From positions 62,001-126,000 of the forward strand of contig NZ_JBDKWG010000143.1 in NCBI RefSeq assembly GCF_040151475.1: a DNA stretch of 64,000 nucleotides, written 5' to 3'. The position numbers and the translations under genes are program-made. The notes below the pieces were generated by a model. It searched no databases and was not told the DNA's origin. It worked only from the letters and a program-made list of their open reading frames with translations. The stretch comes from CAXBNB01 sp040151475 (GTDB taxonomy: Bacteria > Bacteroidota > Bacteroidia > Cytophagales > Cyclobacteriaceae). How positions within the stretch are numbered: position 1 is the first letter of the stretch; every line of letters begins with the position of its first letter. Below, piece after piece: positions 10,501 to 17,650 of this stretch.

Positions 10501-10897
10501 ATTCAGTTGTTGTTTCTCTTTTTGTATAAGCTGCTTTTTTTACAGTAATATTATTATTGTATTGCCGAAAAGCCAGGTTGGTTTTTTTTGAAATATCCAT
10601 CAAGACTTCATATAATGGAGCATTGATGTAATCTCCATTCATTTTGATCTCCGTATCAATTTCTTTTGCTGTGTAAACAAAAGTAAAATCTGTCTTTTCC
10701 TCGATTTCTCTAAAAACCGTTTCCAAATTTTTTGAAGTGAATTGAAAGCTAATGTTGGTGTCTTTTACACTGGCATTTTTCTGTGCATGAGTGACCTCTG
10801 TAGCCAATACCACAGTGCCTATCAAGAGTTGAATTACTAAGCCGTAAAATGAATACATTATGATTTCCTTGTGTAGGAGTAATAGTTTATTTTTCAT
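7517..10897 (-). CDS. SusC/RagA TonB-dependent transporter with STN domain (locus 1)
   Basis: Outer-membrane importer for oligosaccharides, 1126 residues. Order: signal sequence, an STN (secretin/TonB N-terminal) domain (about 50-120) that signals to a FecR-type anti-sigma factor, a carboxypeptidase-D-like repeat (GKITDENGEGLPGASV), the TonB-box/plug start VVVGYGTQKK, then the plug with SGAPGSGVQVRIRGIGS and ASATAIYGSRGSNGVI, and a long beta-barrel ending in GLNIGF. The STN domain and the upstream sigma/FecR genes indicate trans-envelope sensing of the imported glycan. Confidence 0.96.
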   Translation of the reverse strand: MKNKLLLLHKEIIMYSFYGLVIQLLIGTVVLATEVTHAQKNASVKDTNISFQFTSKNLETVFREIEEKTDFTFVYTAKEIDTEIKMNGDYINAPLYEVLMDISKKTNLAFRQYNNNITVKKAAYTKRETTTEFVEIVQDVDISGKITDENGEGLPGASVVAKGTANGTTTDLEGNYKMEVPENSVLVVSYVGYITQEVTPNGRNVIDLQLQLDAAQLEEIVVVGYGTQKKSEMTGSVASIDNVAIADRPISNFVDVLQGNAAGVAVNSTSGAPGSGVQVRIRGIGSINSQIDPLYVVDGLPFTGSLNSINAYDIESIEVLKDASATAIYGSRGSNGVILITTKKGTNGLTIDYNGSYNIQSLRKKMDLLDATQYAQLANEAELAIGNPERYSSSDIAAFHNNGKGTDWQDEIYRNAIMQNHQISVRGGNEKMKFYMSGNYLNQEGIVKTSQFEKYTMRANIDADITKKLSVGNTLSINRQFNSGVAVGTTTRDNNGDSNVVWAALVTNPTLQIKDEDGNFNSNVPDPIFDNPVALINGNLRQSNTTEIIGSLYLNYDLFDWLSIKSTFGFGLLNSMEGKYTKKFIIGSSDGRAIRNTNQNSNWISTTQLNINKEFGEIHKLNATLVTEAQEVQDEAFSATATGFVVDNLLWNNLSSGSVAQTPTSSASKWSLLSYLTRINYVLNDKYLLTVSGRYDGSSRLAQGNKWYLFPSGALSWRVSEESFMSSVNAVDELKFRVSYGESGNQSVGTYNTLSRLTSVTAIIGANENQNIGFAPANFVNEDLTWEISKQLDIGADVTFLEGRVGLTVDYFNRKTEGLFFNKALPSVVGTTGVAATTNIGSVRNKGLELEVDATVLDVEGFRWDVMGNFTYTKNKVLALAENDTIITGFSGDFGNGSDSQILAVGGQLGVFQGYLNDGLYDSDASLTIDGSTRAPGDLKYVDVNEDGNIDSKDKVVLGTGIPNKFWGLTNTFGYKGLSLSVFLMGSHGNKLVNLTRQVTSLSLDGKSNNNLEVLNRWTPQNTNTNIPRATALRPSTKFSDSWLEDGSYIRLKTITLGYQLPQYMLEKLNVRMLKLYVTATNLITFTKYTGYDPDVSVSGSVTQQGFDQGVYPQVKSFMLGLNIGF

Positions 10898-10992
10898 ACT
10901 TTTGAATGATTTTGATGTAAATACATTGAAATACTTCTCCCATTAGAAATTGATAGCTGCAAACTTTTATGTTTCTGGTGGGAAGATACTTT

Positions 10993-11017
10993 CAGCAGTG
11001 CTCCTTGAGCATTGCTG
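10993..11017 (-). promoter_or_regulatory. Hairpin in the fecR-susC gap (locus 1)
   Basis: CAGCAGTGCTC and GAGCATTGCTG form an 11-base stem with one mismatch and a 3-base loop, in the 145-base gap between fecR and susC. On the transcribed minus strand no T-run follows, so it is not a standard terminator in that direction. It may be a leader structure that sets SusC expression. Confidence 0.4.
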
Positions 11018-11042
11018 TTTTTATTTAGATGGTATTTTCAGA

Positions 11043-12044
11043 TCATATATTTTCATATTTTAGTATCACATTATTATCTTTTATCTTAAAATCAAACCCT
11101 ATTTGATGCCCTACTACTTTTAATACATGTTCAAGCGTTGAGTTTTCAAACCGGGCATTCAAATCCCATTTTTTTTGTGTTCTATTTTCCATTGAAATAT
11201 CAACACCATACCACTCTTCCAACCGTTTGATTACATCAGGCTCTCCTGCATGTTTGAATATGATCACACCATCTTTCCAGGCTATATCCTCTTCAGCAAG
11301 GAAATCCATCTTATTTAATGATTTGGTGTTGGCATTGTAAACAGCTTTTTTATTTGGTTCTAAGTAAACAACAGCACTATTAGAACCTGCATCAGTATTT
11401 TCTACTTTTACTTTTCCTGTAACAACTGCAATTTCAATTTTATCAGAGCCAGGAGACGCATTTACATTAAACGATGTACCTAAAACAGTAGTAGTGATAT
11501 CTCCTGATCGAATAATAAATGGTTTGTTTTTGTTTTTAGTTACTTCAAAAAATGCTTCTCCTTCCAGTATTACTTCCCTCTTTTCATTGTCAAAATATTC
11601 CGGAAATCTGAGGGAAGAGTTGGAATTAAGCTTAACAATAGTTCCGTCGGGTAAATTAAAAGTTGTTTTTCTTCCCTTTTCATTGCTCTTTTCTATGACT
11701 TTGGCATACTTCGGTATAACCTTTTCTTCATTGGTCAAATCGTAAGCAAACCAGGAAAAACCGATGGACAACAATATAATTGCTGCATATTTGAACACAG
11801 ACCATAACCTGATCTTATGTTGTTTGGGTTTAGTAGAAGATAATATCCGGGTGAGCAGTGTGTACTTGGCTATGTCGTTCAGAGAATTTTCTCTGTCTCC
11901 AATGGATTCCTCATTGATTACTTCTTCCCAAATATCAAGGTGTTGTCCTTTCTTTAGAAAAGTGTCAACCATCAGGAAATCTTCATCGCTTAATTTGCCT
12001 GTTATATAATTTTGGAATAATACTTTTACTTCTTTTTTTTTCAT
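11043..12044 (-). CDS. FecR family anti-sigma factor (locus 1)
   Basis: Inner-membrane regulator of the adjacent ECF sigma factor, 333 residues. The cytoplasmic N-terminal part (1-80) is followed by one membrane segment (about 85-103, YAAIILLSIGFSWFAYDL) and the periplasmic FecR domain with FNLPDGTIVKLNSNSSL and VILEGEAFFEV, then VLGTSFNV. The C-terminal module (DUF4974-like) ends with FDFKIKDNNVILKYENI and probably contacts the STN domain of the downstream SusC. It follows the sigma gene after 76 bases that are rich in TATA steps. Confidence 0.95.
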   Translation of the reverse strand: MKKKEVKVLFQNYITGKLSDEDFLMVDTFLKKGQHLDIWEEVINEESIGDRENSLNDIAKYTLLTRILSSTKPKQHKIRLWSVFKYAAIILLSIGFSWFAYDLTNEEKVIPKYAKVIEKSNEKGRKTTFNLPDGTIVKLNSNSSLRFPEYFDNEKREVILEGEAFFEVTKNKNKPFIIRSGDITTTVLGTSFNVNASPGSDKIEIAVVTGKVKVENTDAGSNSAVVYLEPNKKAVYNANTKSLNKMDFLAEEDIAWKDGVIIFKHAGEPDVIKRLEEWYGVDISMENRTQKKWDLNARFENSTLEHVLKVVGHQIGFDFKIKDNNVILKYENI

Positions 12045-12120
12045 TTAACTCCCGGTTATTGTTCGGTTCATATATAGTACAATTAAGTAGATACATATAT
12101 ATACCGGGGATCGAAAAAAA

Positions 12121-12720
12121 TTAGATAAATATCAAAAATGATAAAATCAGCATCGGAGAATAATGTCCGTGTTGAGCAAAATAATTCCGTATTGAATGCA
12201 AAGCCTTTACCATTTGCACATTTACAGTTCCTTTGGTGATTCCCAACTGGCTGGCAATTTCATCATGTGTAAGCCCTTCTATCCGGGATAGCTGAAATAC
12301 TTTCCTTCGTTGAGGTGAAAGTCCACTCACCGCTTCTTTGAGCAATTGATTGGCTTCATTGTACATCATCTCATTTTCTACAAGAAAATGCTTATCCATA
12401 GACATGTTAGCAACCATCTCTTCATATATGGTATTTTCGTTTGCAGCTCTCTTTATAATATTGAGCACATGATTTTTCGAAGAAGAAAATAAAAATGATT
12501 TAAAAGAAAGTTCAGAATTCAAATCATGTCTCTTATCCCAAACCTTTGTGAATATATCATGACAAACATCTTTGGAAAGCTCCGGAGACTTGCAGATGGT
12601 TAATACAAATGCATAAATACGGTCAATATACTTCAGGTATAGCTTCTGAAATGCTTCTCTGTCCCCTTCATTTAATTTGAGGACTAAACTTTCATCATTT
12701 TCTACACTGTCCTGTACCAT
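12121..12720 (-). CDS. ECF RNA polymerase sigma factor (locus 1)
   Basis: Sigma-70 family extracytoplasmic-function sigma factor, 199 residues. Region 2 is visible in LYLKYIDRIYAFVLTICKSP and DVCHDIFTKVWDKR; region 4 in LSPQRRKVFQLSRIEGLTHD and IASQLGITKGTVNVQMVKAL. It is followed by fecR and the SusC gene with an STN domain, the usual Bacteroidota arrangement in which glycan import activates transcription. Its target promoters could not be identified; the GTCACCC element of locus 2 is absent here. Confidence 0.94.
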   Translation of the reverse strand: MVQDSVENDESLVLKLNEGDREAFQKLYLKYIDRIYAFVLTICKSPELSKDVCHDIFTKVWDKRHDLNSELSFKSFLFSSSKNHVLNIIKRAANENTIYEEMVANMSMDKHFLVENEMMYNEANQLLKEAVSGLSPQRRKVFQLSRIEGLTHDEIASQLGITKGTVNVQMVKALHSIRNYFAQHGHYSPMLILSFLIFI

Positions 12721-12810
12721 AATACTTCAATCATCAATCGCAATATTGTGAAATATTTCTTCAAGTACCAGTAATTTATAAGCTACTCTCTCCAGAGTTG
12801 TACGAAATAT

Positions 12811-12847
12811 GTAAACAAAAATGCCTGAATAATCTCATCCAGGCATT
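12811..12847 (-). terminator. Intrinsic terminator of the DUF1080 gene
   Basis: On the minus strand AATGCCTG (12847-12840) and CAGGCATT (12827-12820) form a perfect 8-base stem with a 12-base loop, then TTTTGTTT. It lies directly after the stop at 12877 and before the sigma factor gene, separating the two transcripts. Confidence 0.75.
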
Positions 12848-12876
12848 GTCTTTAGTGGGAATTAATGACTTGAAAT

Positions 12877-13473
12877 CTATATTTCACCGATCATAATGTT
12901 ACGAAAATCAATTGCCATGTCTTTGCCAGGATGCAATTGCAAGCCAATTGGTCCTTTGTCAATTGCATTTTCAGATTCATATTGAAGCACCTGTTCGCCA
13001 TTGAGCCAAACCGTATAGACTTTCTTAACCGCCTGAACCTTCATTGTATTCCACCCTTTCATTTTGAGTAGTCTGGGTATATTTTCCGCCTCTACCGGAT
13101 ATCCTTTTCCGGGAATGTATGGAGAACCCGTCATATCTCTCTTTAACGATCCTGAGATTCCTATTTGTATCTGTTGTTTTTCAGTTCTTAAAAAAATACC
13201 TGAATCGACTGTTCCTTCTCCAAATTTGAAGTCAGTCTCAATAACGAAATCTTCAAATTTTTTTTCTGTCCATAGAATACTGCCTGTTTTATCAGGATCA
13301 CTTTGCACTGACAAAATACCATCATTTACTTTCCACCAAATATTATTTTCCGGTTCTACCCAACCTTTTAAGTTCTTTCCATTAAATGCTTTTTTGAGCT
13401 TTGTGGTTTGAGCACTAGAAAAAAAACCACATCCGATAAGGATGAGTGTCATTACTATCAATCGACTTTTCAT
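12877..13473 (-). CDS. DUF1080 (3-keto-disaccharide hydrolase-like) secreted protein
   Basis: The chosen ATG at 13473 gives 198 residues beginning MKSRLIVMTLILIGCGF, a proper signal sequence; an 18-residue upstream extension has no signal character. The mature protein is one DUF1080 domain: KKAFNGKNLKGWVEP at the start, FGEGTVDSGIFLRTE, and GPIGLQLHPGKDMAIDFRNI at the end. The fold is concanavalin-like, and some members act on 3-keto-glycosides. The Cys in GCGF could serve as a lipobox. It is transcribed toward the locus 1 sigma gene but has its own terminator and a possible operator upstream. Confidence 0.85.
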   Translation of the reverse strand: MKSRLIVMTLILIGCGFFSSAQTTKLKKAFNGKNLKGWVEPENNIWWKVNDGILSVQSDPDKTGSILWTEKKFEDFVIETDFKFGEGTVDSGIFLRTEKQQIQIGISGSLKRDMTGSPYIPGKGYPVEAENIPRLLKMKGWNTMKVQAVKKVYTVWLNGEQVLQYESENAIDKGPIGLQLHPGKDMAIDFRNIMIGEI

Positions 13474-13591
13474 ATTTGTATAACTGTTTAAGGATTTTGT
13501 ATAGAACCTGTTCTTTGTCAATCTCAATCATATAAGACTAAATCAATTGAAAAAACTAAGCACAACAAATCTGTGCACAAAAAATGAAAAT

Positions 13592-13607
13592 AACAAGCGC
13601 TTGCACT
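13592..13607. promoter_or_regulatory. LacI-type operator-like palindrome
   Basis: CAAGCGCTTG (13594-13603) is a perfect 10-base palindrome with a central CG. On the minus strand the context TGCAAGCGCTTGTT matches 12 of 14 positions of the TGNAANCGNTTNCA pattern of LacI/CcpA family sites. It lies about 120 bases upstream of the DUF1080 start and would suit catabolite or sugar-responsive control. No LacI-family gene is in the window. Confidence 0.4.
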
Positions 13608-13653
13608 TATCATAATTTATGAATTATCGAAATGATCAGTGCAGTTAGCAGAA

Positions 13654-14208
13654 TCAGTTTAACCCTAACTCAGGATTCTTTCCTGTAACTCCTTTGTAAA
13701 AATTCATAATGAAATCCATATCAGACTGCATGTCTTCACCTGGTAAAAAGGGTTCAAGAAATTCTACCGTTCTTTTTTTGAAATCAAACCCCGCAACTAA
13801 TATGGGAACATTGGCTTGTTTGGCTATTCGGTAAAAACCAGTTTTTAATTGTTTGACTTTCGAACGGGTACCTTCTGGTGTTAAGGCTATAACAAACTGT
13901 TCTCTTTTGTTATAAATTTCTACGACAGAACCAACAACATCTGTATTCCTATTTCCTCTGTCAACAGGTACTCCACCCGTCCAAGTAAGTATCTTAGCCA
14001 AAATAGGATTTCTAAAGAGTTCCGCTTTAACTAAATAGTTTGATTTGAAGCCCAGCAATCCTCTAACTGCCACTCCTACTGCAAAATCCCAAAGGCTGGT
14101 ATGAGGACCTATTATTATAATTAGTTTTTTTTCATGGTAGGGGTATTCTCCAATAATTTTCCAGCCAAGTATTTTAATAAAAACCAGCTTGAAAAATAAT
14201 TTAACCAT
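13654..14208 (-). CDS. 1-acylglycerol-3-phosphate O-acyltransferase family (PlsC-like)
   Basis: Membrane-associated acyltransferase of phospholipid synthesis, 184 residues, short for the family and close to compact PlsC homologues. The catalytic HX4D motif is HTSLWD; the second block appears as GGVPVDRGN and the third as TPEGTRSK. It lies 11 bases downstream of accA on the same strand, giving a small lipid-metabolism group (carboxylase subunit followed by acyltransferase). Substrate preference cannot be inferred from sequence alone. Confidence 0.85.
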   Translation of the reverse strand: MVKLFFKLVFIKILGWKIIGEYPYHEKKLIIIIGPHTSLWDFAVGVAVRGLLGFKSNYLVKAELFRNPILAKILTWTGGVPVDRGNRNTDVVGSVVEIYNKREQFVIALTPEGTRSKVKQLKTGFYRIAKQANVPILVAGFDFKKRTVEFLEPFLPGEDMQSDMDFIMNFYKGVTGKNPELGLN

Positions 14209-14219
14209 ATTAATATTTT

Positions 14220-15167
14220 CTAGGCTTCAAAAACGCCCATTGTTTCAAACTTTGCAATTCTTTCCTCGATTCTCTTTTCAACACTTAATTTATCCAGATC
14301 CTGAATGTTTTTAAGAATAGTCGATTTCAACTCTGCCGCCGCAGCTTTCATATCTACATGAGCTCCTCCAAGCGGTTCCTTTATAATTCCATCAATCAGC
14401 TTGTTATTTAGCATATCGTTGGCCGTCAACTTCAACGCTTCAGCTGCCTGTTCTTTGTAATCCCAACTTCTCCATAAGATTGATGAGCAGGATTCTGGTG
14501 ATATCACCGAATACCACGTGTTTTCCATCATCAGTACCCTGTCTCCTATAGCAATGCCTAAAGCTCCTCCGGATGCACCTTCTCCAATGATAATACATAT
14601 AACCGGAACTTTAAGCATAAACATTTCTTTCAAATTTCTGGCAATAGCCTCTCCTTGTCCACGCTCCTCGGCTTCAAGTCCGGGAAACGCACCCGGAGTG
14701 TCAATCAAACAAACGATCGGAATATCAAACTTTTCAGCCATCTTCATCAATCGAAGAGCCTTTCTGTATCCTTCAGGATTTGGCATCCCAAAATTTCTGT
14801 ATTGCCTGTCTTTAGTATTCCGCCCTTTCTGTTGGCCAATAATCATAACAGATTGTCCGTCAATTACTGCCAAACCACCCATCATAGCTTTGTCATCCTT
14901 CACACTCCTGTCACCATGCAATTCCACAAACTCTGTAGTGATCTCATAGATATAGTCCAATGTATATGGCCTGTCAGGGTGTCTCGACAGTTGAACCCTT
15001 TGCCATCTGGTAAGGTTAGAAAATGTTTCCTTTTTTAGATCTATGATTTTCTTCTCAAGAGATTTTACAGCATCTTTTACATCAACTGCATTGGTAGAAG
15101 CCAGTTGTTTCATGTCAGACAATTTAGCCTCTAATTCAGCTATAGGTTTTTCAAATTCAAGGAGCAT
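14220..15167 (-). CDS. accA: Acetyl-CoA carboxylase carboxyltransferase subunit alpha
   Basis: Transfers carboxyl from carboxybiotin to acetyl-CoA, the first committed step of fatty acid synthesis, as the AccA2AccD2 complex. The start at 15167 (MLLEFEKPIAELEAK) gives 315 residues, the normal AccA length; a 47-residue upstream extension is hydrophobic, overlaps the transporter gene and is unlike AccA. Landmarks are HPDRPYTLDYI, QKGRNTKDRQYRNFGMPNPE, PGAFPGLEAEERGQGEAIA, GEGASGGALGIAIGD and MLENTWYSVISPE-like MMENTWYSVISPESC. accD is not in the window. Confidence 0.96.
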   Translation of the reverse strand: MLLEFEKPIAELEAKLSDMKQLASTNAVDVKDAVKSLEKKIIDLKKETFSNLTRWQRVQLSRHPDRPYTLDYIYEITTEFVELHGDRSVKDDKAMMGGLAVIDGQSVMIIGQQKGRNTKDRQYRNFGMPNPEGYRKALRLMKMAEKFDIPIVCLIDTPGAFPGLEAEERGQGEAIARNLKEMFMLKVPVICIIIGEGASGGALGIAIGDRVLMMENTWYSVISPESCSSILWRSWDYKEQAAEALKLTANDMLNNKLIDGIIKEPLGGAHVDMKAAAAELKSTILKNIQDLDKLSVEKRIEERIAKFETMGVFEA

Positions 15168-15231
15168 ATATCCAATGGTTATTACGAGTGCAAACCTAAA
15201 CAAAATTTCATTTTTGTTTAGGTATAGCATT

Positions 15232-16695
15232 CTATTTAAACTCCATGGGAAAATTGAAAATATCAATCTCCCATAATAGAGGTAAAACAAAATAAAGGTA
15301 CAAGCCAATTACTATGATGGAAATAATATTCAACAAAAAGCCAGTACGCATCATATCACTTATTTTTAAATAACCAGATCCAAATACCACAGCATTGGGT
15401 GGAGTAGCTACCGGAAGCATAAATGCACAAGATGCAGCTATAGTAGCACCAAACATCAGGATAAATGGGTGAACATTGATGATTTGAGCAATTGGAGCAA
15501 TAATTGGAAGAATCATAGATGTAGTAGCCAGGTTGGAAGTGATTTCAGTGAGAAAGTTGACCATTGCTACTATTATTAACAAAAGTAAAATCAGAGAAAT
15601 GCCATTAAGTAGTGTTGTCTGATTTCCAATCCAAATAGCTAATCCCGATGACTTAAAACCTTCTGCTATCGCCAAGCCGCCACCAAACAAAAGAATAATT
15701 CCCCATGGAATGGTCTTACAGTTTTCCCATTCCAGAATTCGCTTTTCCTTTTTACCCTTTGCCGGTAAGATAAACAATACAACAGCTCCCATTATTGCTA
15801 TTATGGAGTCATCAATATTCGGTAATATTTTTACCAGTAAAAATGATCTGGTGATCCACGAAAAAGCCGTTACTAAAAAAACCGCAAGTATTAATTTCTC
15901 TTCAAAACCCAGTCTCCCCAAATCCCTTATTCTTTCTCTGATTTCTTCCTTGCCTCCAGGCAAAACTTTGTCTTTAAGAGGAAAAGCAAAAGTCACCAAA
16001 AATTTCCAGCAAACGAATAAAAGAACCACGCTGATCGGAAATACTAATATAAACCAACTTCCAAAGGCAATTTCAACTCCATAAAATTCTTCCACCACAC
16101 CTGCCAATACCAAATTGGGAGGTGTGCCAATCAATGTAGAGATACCACCAATAGAAGAGGAATATGCGATACCAAGCATCAGCACCTTGCCAAATTTTTT
16201 CACTGTACTTCTATTTACTTTTTCAGATTCTGAAAGTTGGAGAACAATTGCCATACCTATGGGCAACATCATCACCGTAGTAGCGGTATTTGAAATCCAC
16301 ATGGACAAAAAACCAGTTGCTACCATAAAACCAAGAACCATTTTATTCATATCGGTACCAATTACCCTGATTACATTCAAAGCAATTCGTTTGTGGAGAT
16401 TCCACTTCTCAATGGCTATAGCTATAACAAAACCACCCAGATAAAGAAAAATCATCTTATTTCCAAAGGCTGAGGCTGTACTTTTTATATCCAAGCCTCC
16501 GGACAGTGGAAATAATATAAGAGGTAACAGCGATGTAACTGCTATAGGGATAGCTTCTGTAATCCACCAAATAGCTACCCAACTTGTACTTGCAAGTATG
16601 GCATGCGCTTCTGGTGACATTCCTCCATAAGGGCCAGTCAATAAAATAATAATGAATGACAATGGCCCTGACAGAATAGAGATCAGCTTTTTCAA
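15232..16695 (-). CDS. DASS/SLC13 family sodium:carboxylate symporter
   Basis: Polytopic inner-membrane transporter of the divalent anion:sodium symporter family, 487 residues with about a dozen hydrophobic segments. Family signatures are the two SNT-type substrate/sodium sites: WISNTATTVMMLPIG (about residue 133) and LTEITSNLATTSMILPI (about residue 385), plus GTPPNLVLAG and ATPPNAVVFGSG. Likely substrates are C4 dicarboxylates or sulfate-like anions; which one cannot be decided. The start codon appears to be TTG (MKKLISILSGP). The gene lies 64 bases upstream of accA and diverges from the luxR-type regulator. Confidence 0.9.
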   Translation of the reverse strand: MKKLISILSGPLSFIIILLTGPYGGMSPEAHAILASTSWVAIWWITEAIPIAVTSLLPLILFPLSGGLDIKSTASAFGNKMIFLYLGGFVIAIAIEKWNLHKRIALNVIRVIGTDMNKMVLGFMVATGFLSMWISNTATTVMMLPIGMAIVLQLSESEKVNRSTVKKFGKVLMLGIAYSSSIGGISTLIGTPPNLVLAGVVEEFYGVEIAFGSWFILVFPISVVLLFVCWKFLVTFAFPLKDKVLPGGKEEIRERIRDLGRLGFEEKLILAVFLVTAFSWITRSFLLVKILPNIDDSIIAIMGAVVLFILPAKGKKEKRILEWENCKTIPWGIILLFGGGLAIAEGFKSSGLAIWIGNQTTLLNGISLILLLLIIVAMVNFLTEITSNLATTSMILPIIAPIAQIINVHPFILMFGATIAASCAFMLPVATPPNAVVFGSGYLKISDMMRTGFLLNIISIIVIGLYLYFVLPLLWEIDIFNFPMEFK

Positions 16696-16815
16696 ATTGA
16701 ATAGTTAAATAAGTGAATTGAAATTTGAAATTATATGTTTTAGATACAGGTTCAAAATAATCACAGCATTTTTAAAAGAACATGACCAATATATACCAGT
16801 GATTCTTATTCAATA

Positions 16816-16846
16816 TTGGATTTGTTAAATTCTCAAAGTAATTTTG
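16816..16846 (+). promoter_or_regulatory. Bacteroidota-type promoter of the luxR-type gene
   Basis: TTG (16816-16818), a 20-base spacer and TAATTTTG (16839-16846) match the -33 TTG and -7 TAnnTTTG consensus of the primary Bacteroidota sigma factor. The predicted transcript starts near 16852, leaving a leader of only about 15 bases before the ATG at 16867. Confidence 0.6.
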
Positions 16847-16863
16847 TTTAGAATGATTCTAAA
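16847..16863. promoter_or_regulatory. Perfect 17-base palindrome, likely metal-regulator operator
   Basis: TTTAGAATGATTCTAAA is a perfect 8-1-8 inverted repeat placed immediately after the -7 box and ending 3 bases before the start codon, so a bound repressor would cover the transcription start. Its TTAG...CTAA ends resemble operators of DtxR/Fur-type metal regulators. A near-identical copy precedes the TonB receptor. Confidence 0.6.
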
Positions 16864-16866
16864 TAA

Positions 16867-17520
16867 ATGAGAGAACATCAAAATACTACATTTCTATTAT
16901 CAAATTTTCAATTTATTACTCAAAAAGGAGTAATATATCTAATTGACCAAATTTCTGAATACAATATCGTTGGACACATTGACAAACTGGATAATCTATT
17001 TGGCACTGTATTATCAAAAAAACCGGATGTATTATTCTTAGAAACAGATGGAAATAATTTATCCCTTCATTCAGAACTTGAATCAATCATAGAACATACC
17101 AATACAAAAATATTGTTGATGACTGATAATCAGGACAATCAAACGATTGAACATTTTATAAAAATTGGAGTCAAGGTGATGGTGACCCCTAACTGCTCTG
17201 AAGAAGAAATCACAAATGCCTTAAAAGCAGTATCAGTTGGTAATAGCTTTTTTTGTAATAAACTACTGAACCTTGTAATTGAAGAAAAAGCAGCACGTCC
17301 AAAAGGTAAAAAACCTAAAGAGATTTCACAACGGGAATTTCAGGTTTTGCAACTGATCACAAAAGGATATTCCAGCATGGCCATTGCAGAAAAGTTATTT
17401 TTGAGTGTCCACACTATCAATTCACATCGTAAAAACATTCTGAAGAAACTAAACCTCACCTCTCCGGCAGAACTTATAGTCTATGCATTGGAAAATGGTA
17501 TTGTAAAAAAAACAAAATAA
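16867..17520 (+). CDS. LuxR-family response regulator with degenerate receiver
   Basis: DNA-binding regulator, 217 residues. The C-terminal LuxR HTH is clear: ISQREFQVLQLITKGYSSMA, then IAEKLFLSVHTINSHRKNIL. The N-terminal 130 residues have the length and alternating pattern of a receiver, but strand 1 (TTFLLSNFQFI) lacks the acidic pair and strand 3 reads PDVLFLETDG with Glu where phospho-accepting Asp is expected. Control by phosphorylation is therefore doubtful. No histidine kinase is adjacent. The operator over its promoter and its position upstream of a heme-uptake-like cluster suggest iron-linked expression. Confidence 0.85.
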   Translation: MREHQNTTFLLSNFQFITQKGVIYLIDQISEYNIVGHIDKLDNLFGTVLSKKPDVLFLETDGNNLSLHSELESIIEHTNTKILLMTDNQDNQTIEHFIKIGVKVMVTPNCSEEEITNALKAVSVGNSFFCNKLLNLVIEEKAARPKGKKPKEISQREFQVLQLITKGYSSMAIAEKLFLSVHTINSHRKNILKKLNLTSPAELIVYALENGIVKKTK

Positions 17521-17588
17521 CAAAGCAGTCACTAGCCTTAGTGACATTCACTAGTACTAATGAGGATAAAATCACCTACTTCTAGCGA

Positions 17589-17619
17589 TTGACAAGCAGG
17601 AATTTCTAATTCATTTTTG
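17589..17619 (+). promoter_or_regulatory. Promoter of the TonB receptor operon
   Basis: TTG (17589-17591), a 20-base spacer and CATTTTTG (17612-17619) match the Bacteroidota -33/-7 pattern with one mismatch. The layout is the same as at 16816-16846, again with a palindrome just downstream. Confidence 0.5.
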
Positions 17620-17624
17620 CATTA

Positions 17625-17641
17625 TTTAGAATCAATCTAAA
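17625..17641. promoter_or_regulatory. Second copy of the TTTAGAAT palindrome
   Basis: TTTAGAATCAATCTAAA matches the site at 16847-16863 at 15 of 17 positions and is palindromic apart from one pair. It lies 5 bases past the -7 box and 9 bases before the receptor start codon, consistent with a shared repressor of both transcripts. Confidence 0.6.
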
Positions 17642-17650
17642 TAATTCGCC

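Noticed and set aside
12045..12120. Possible version of the GTCACCC-TGTC element upstream of locus 1 fecR (GATCCCC followed 16 bases later by TACTTAA)
   Set aside because: Too few matching bases; the region is dominated by TATA repeats and the resemblance is probably chance.
15168..15308. 47-residue hydrophobic N-terminal extension of accA
   Set aside because: It overlaps the DASS transporter gene, is unlike any AccA N-terminus, and the ATG at 15167 gives the standard length.
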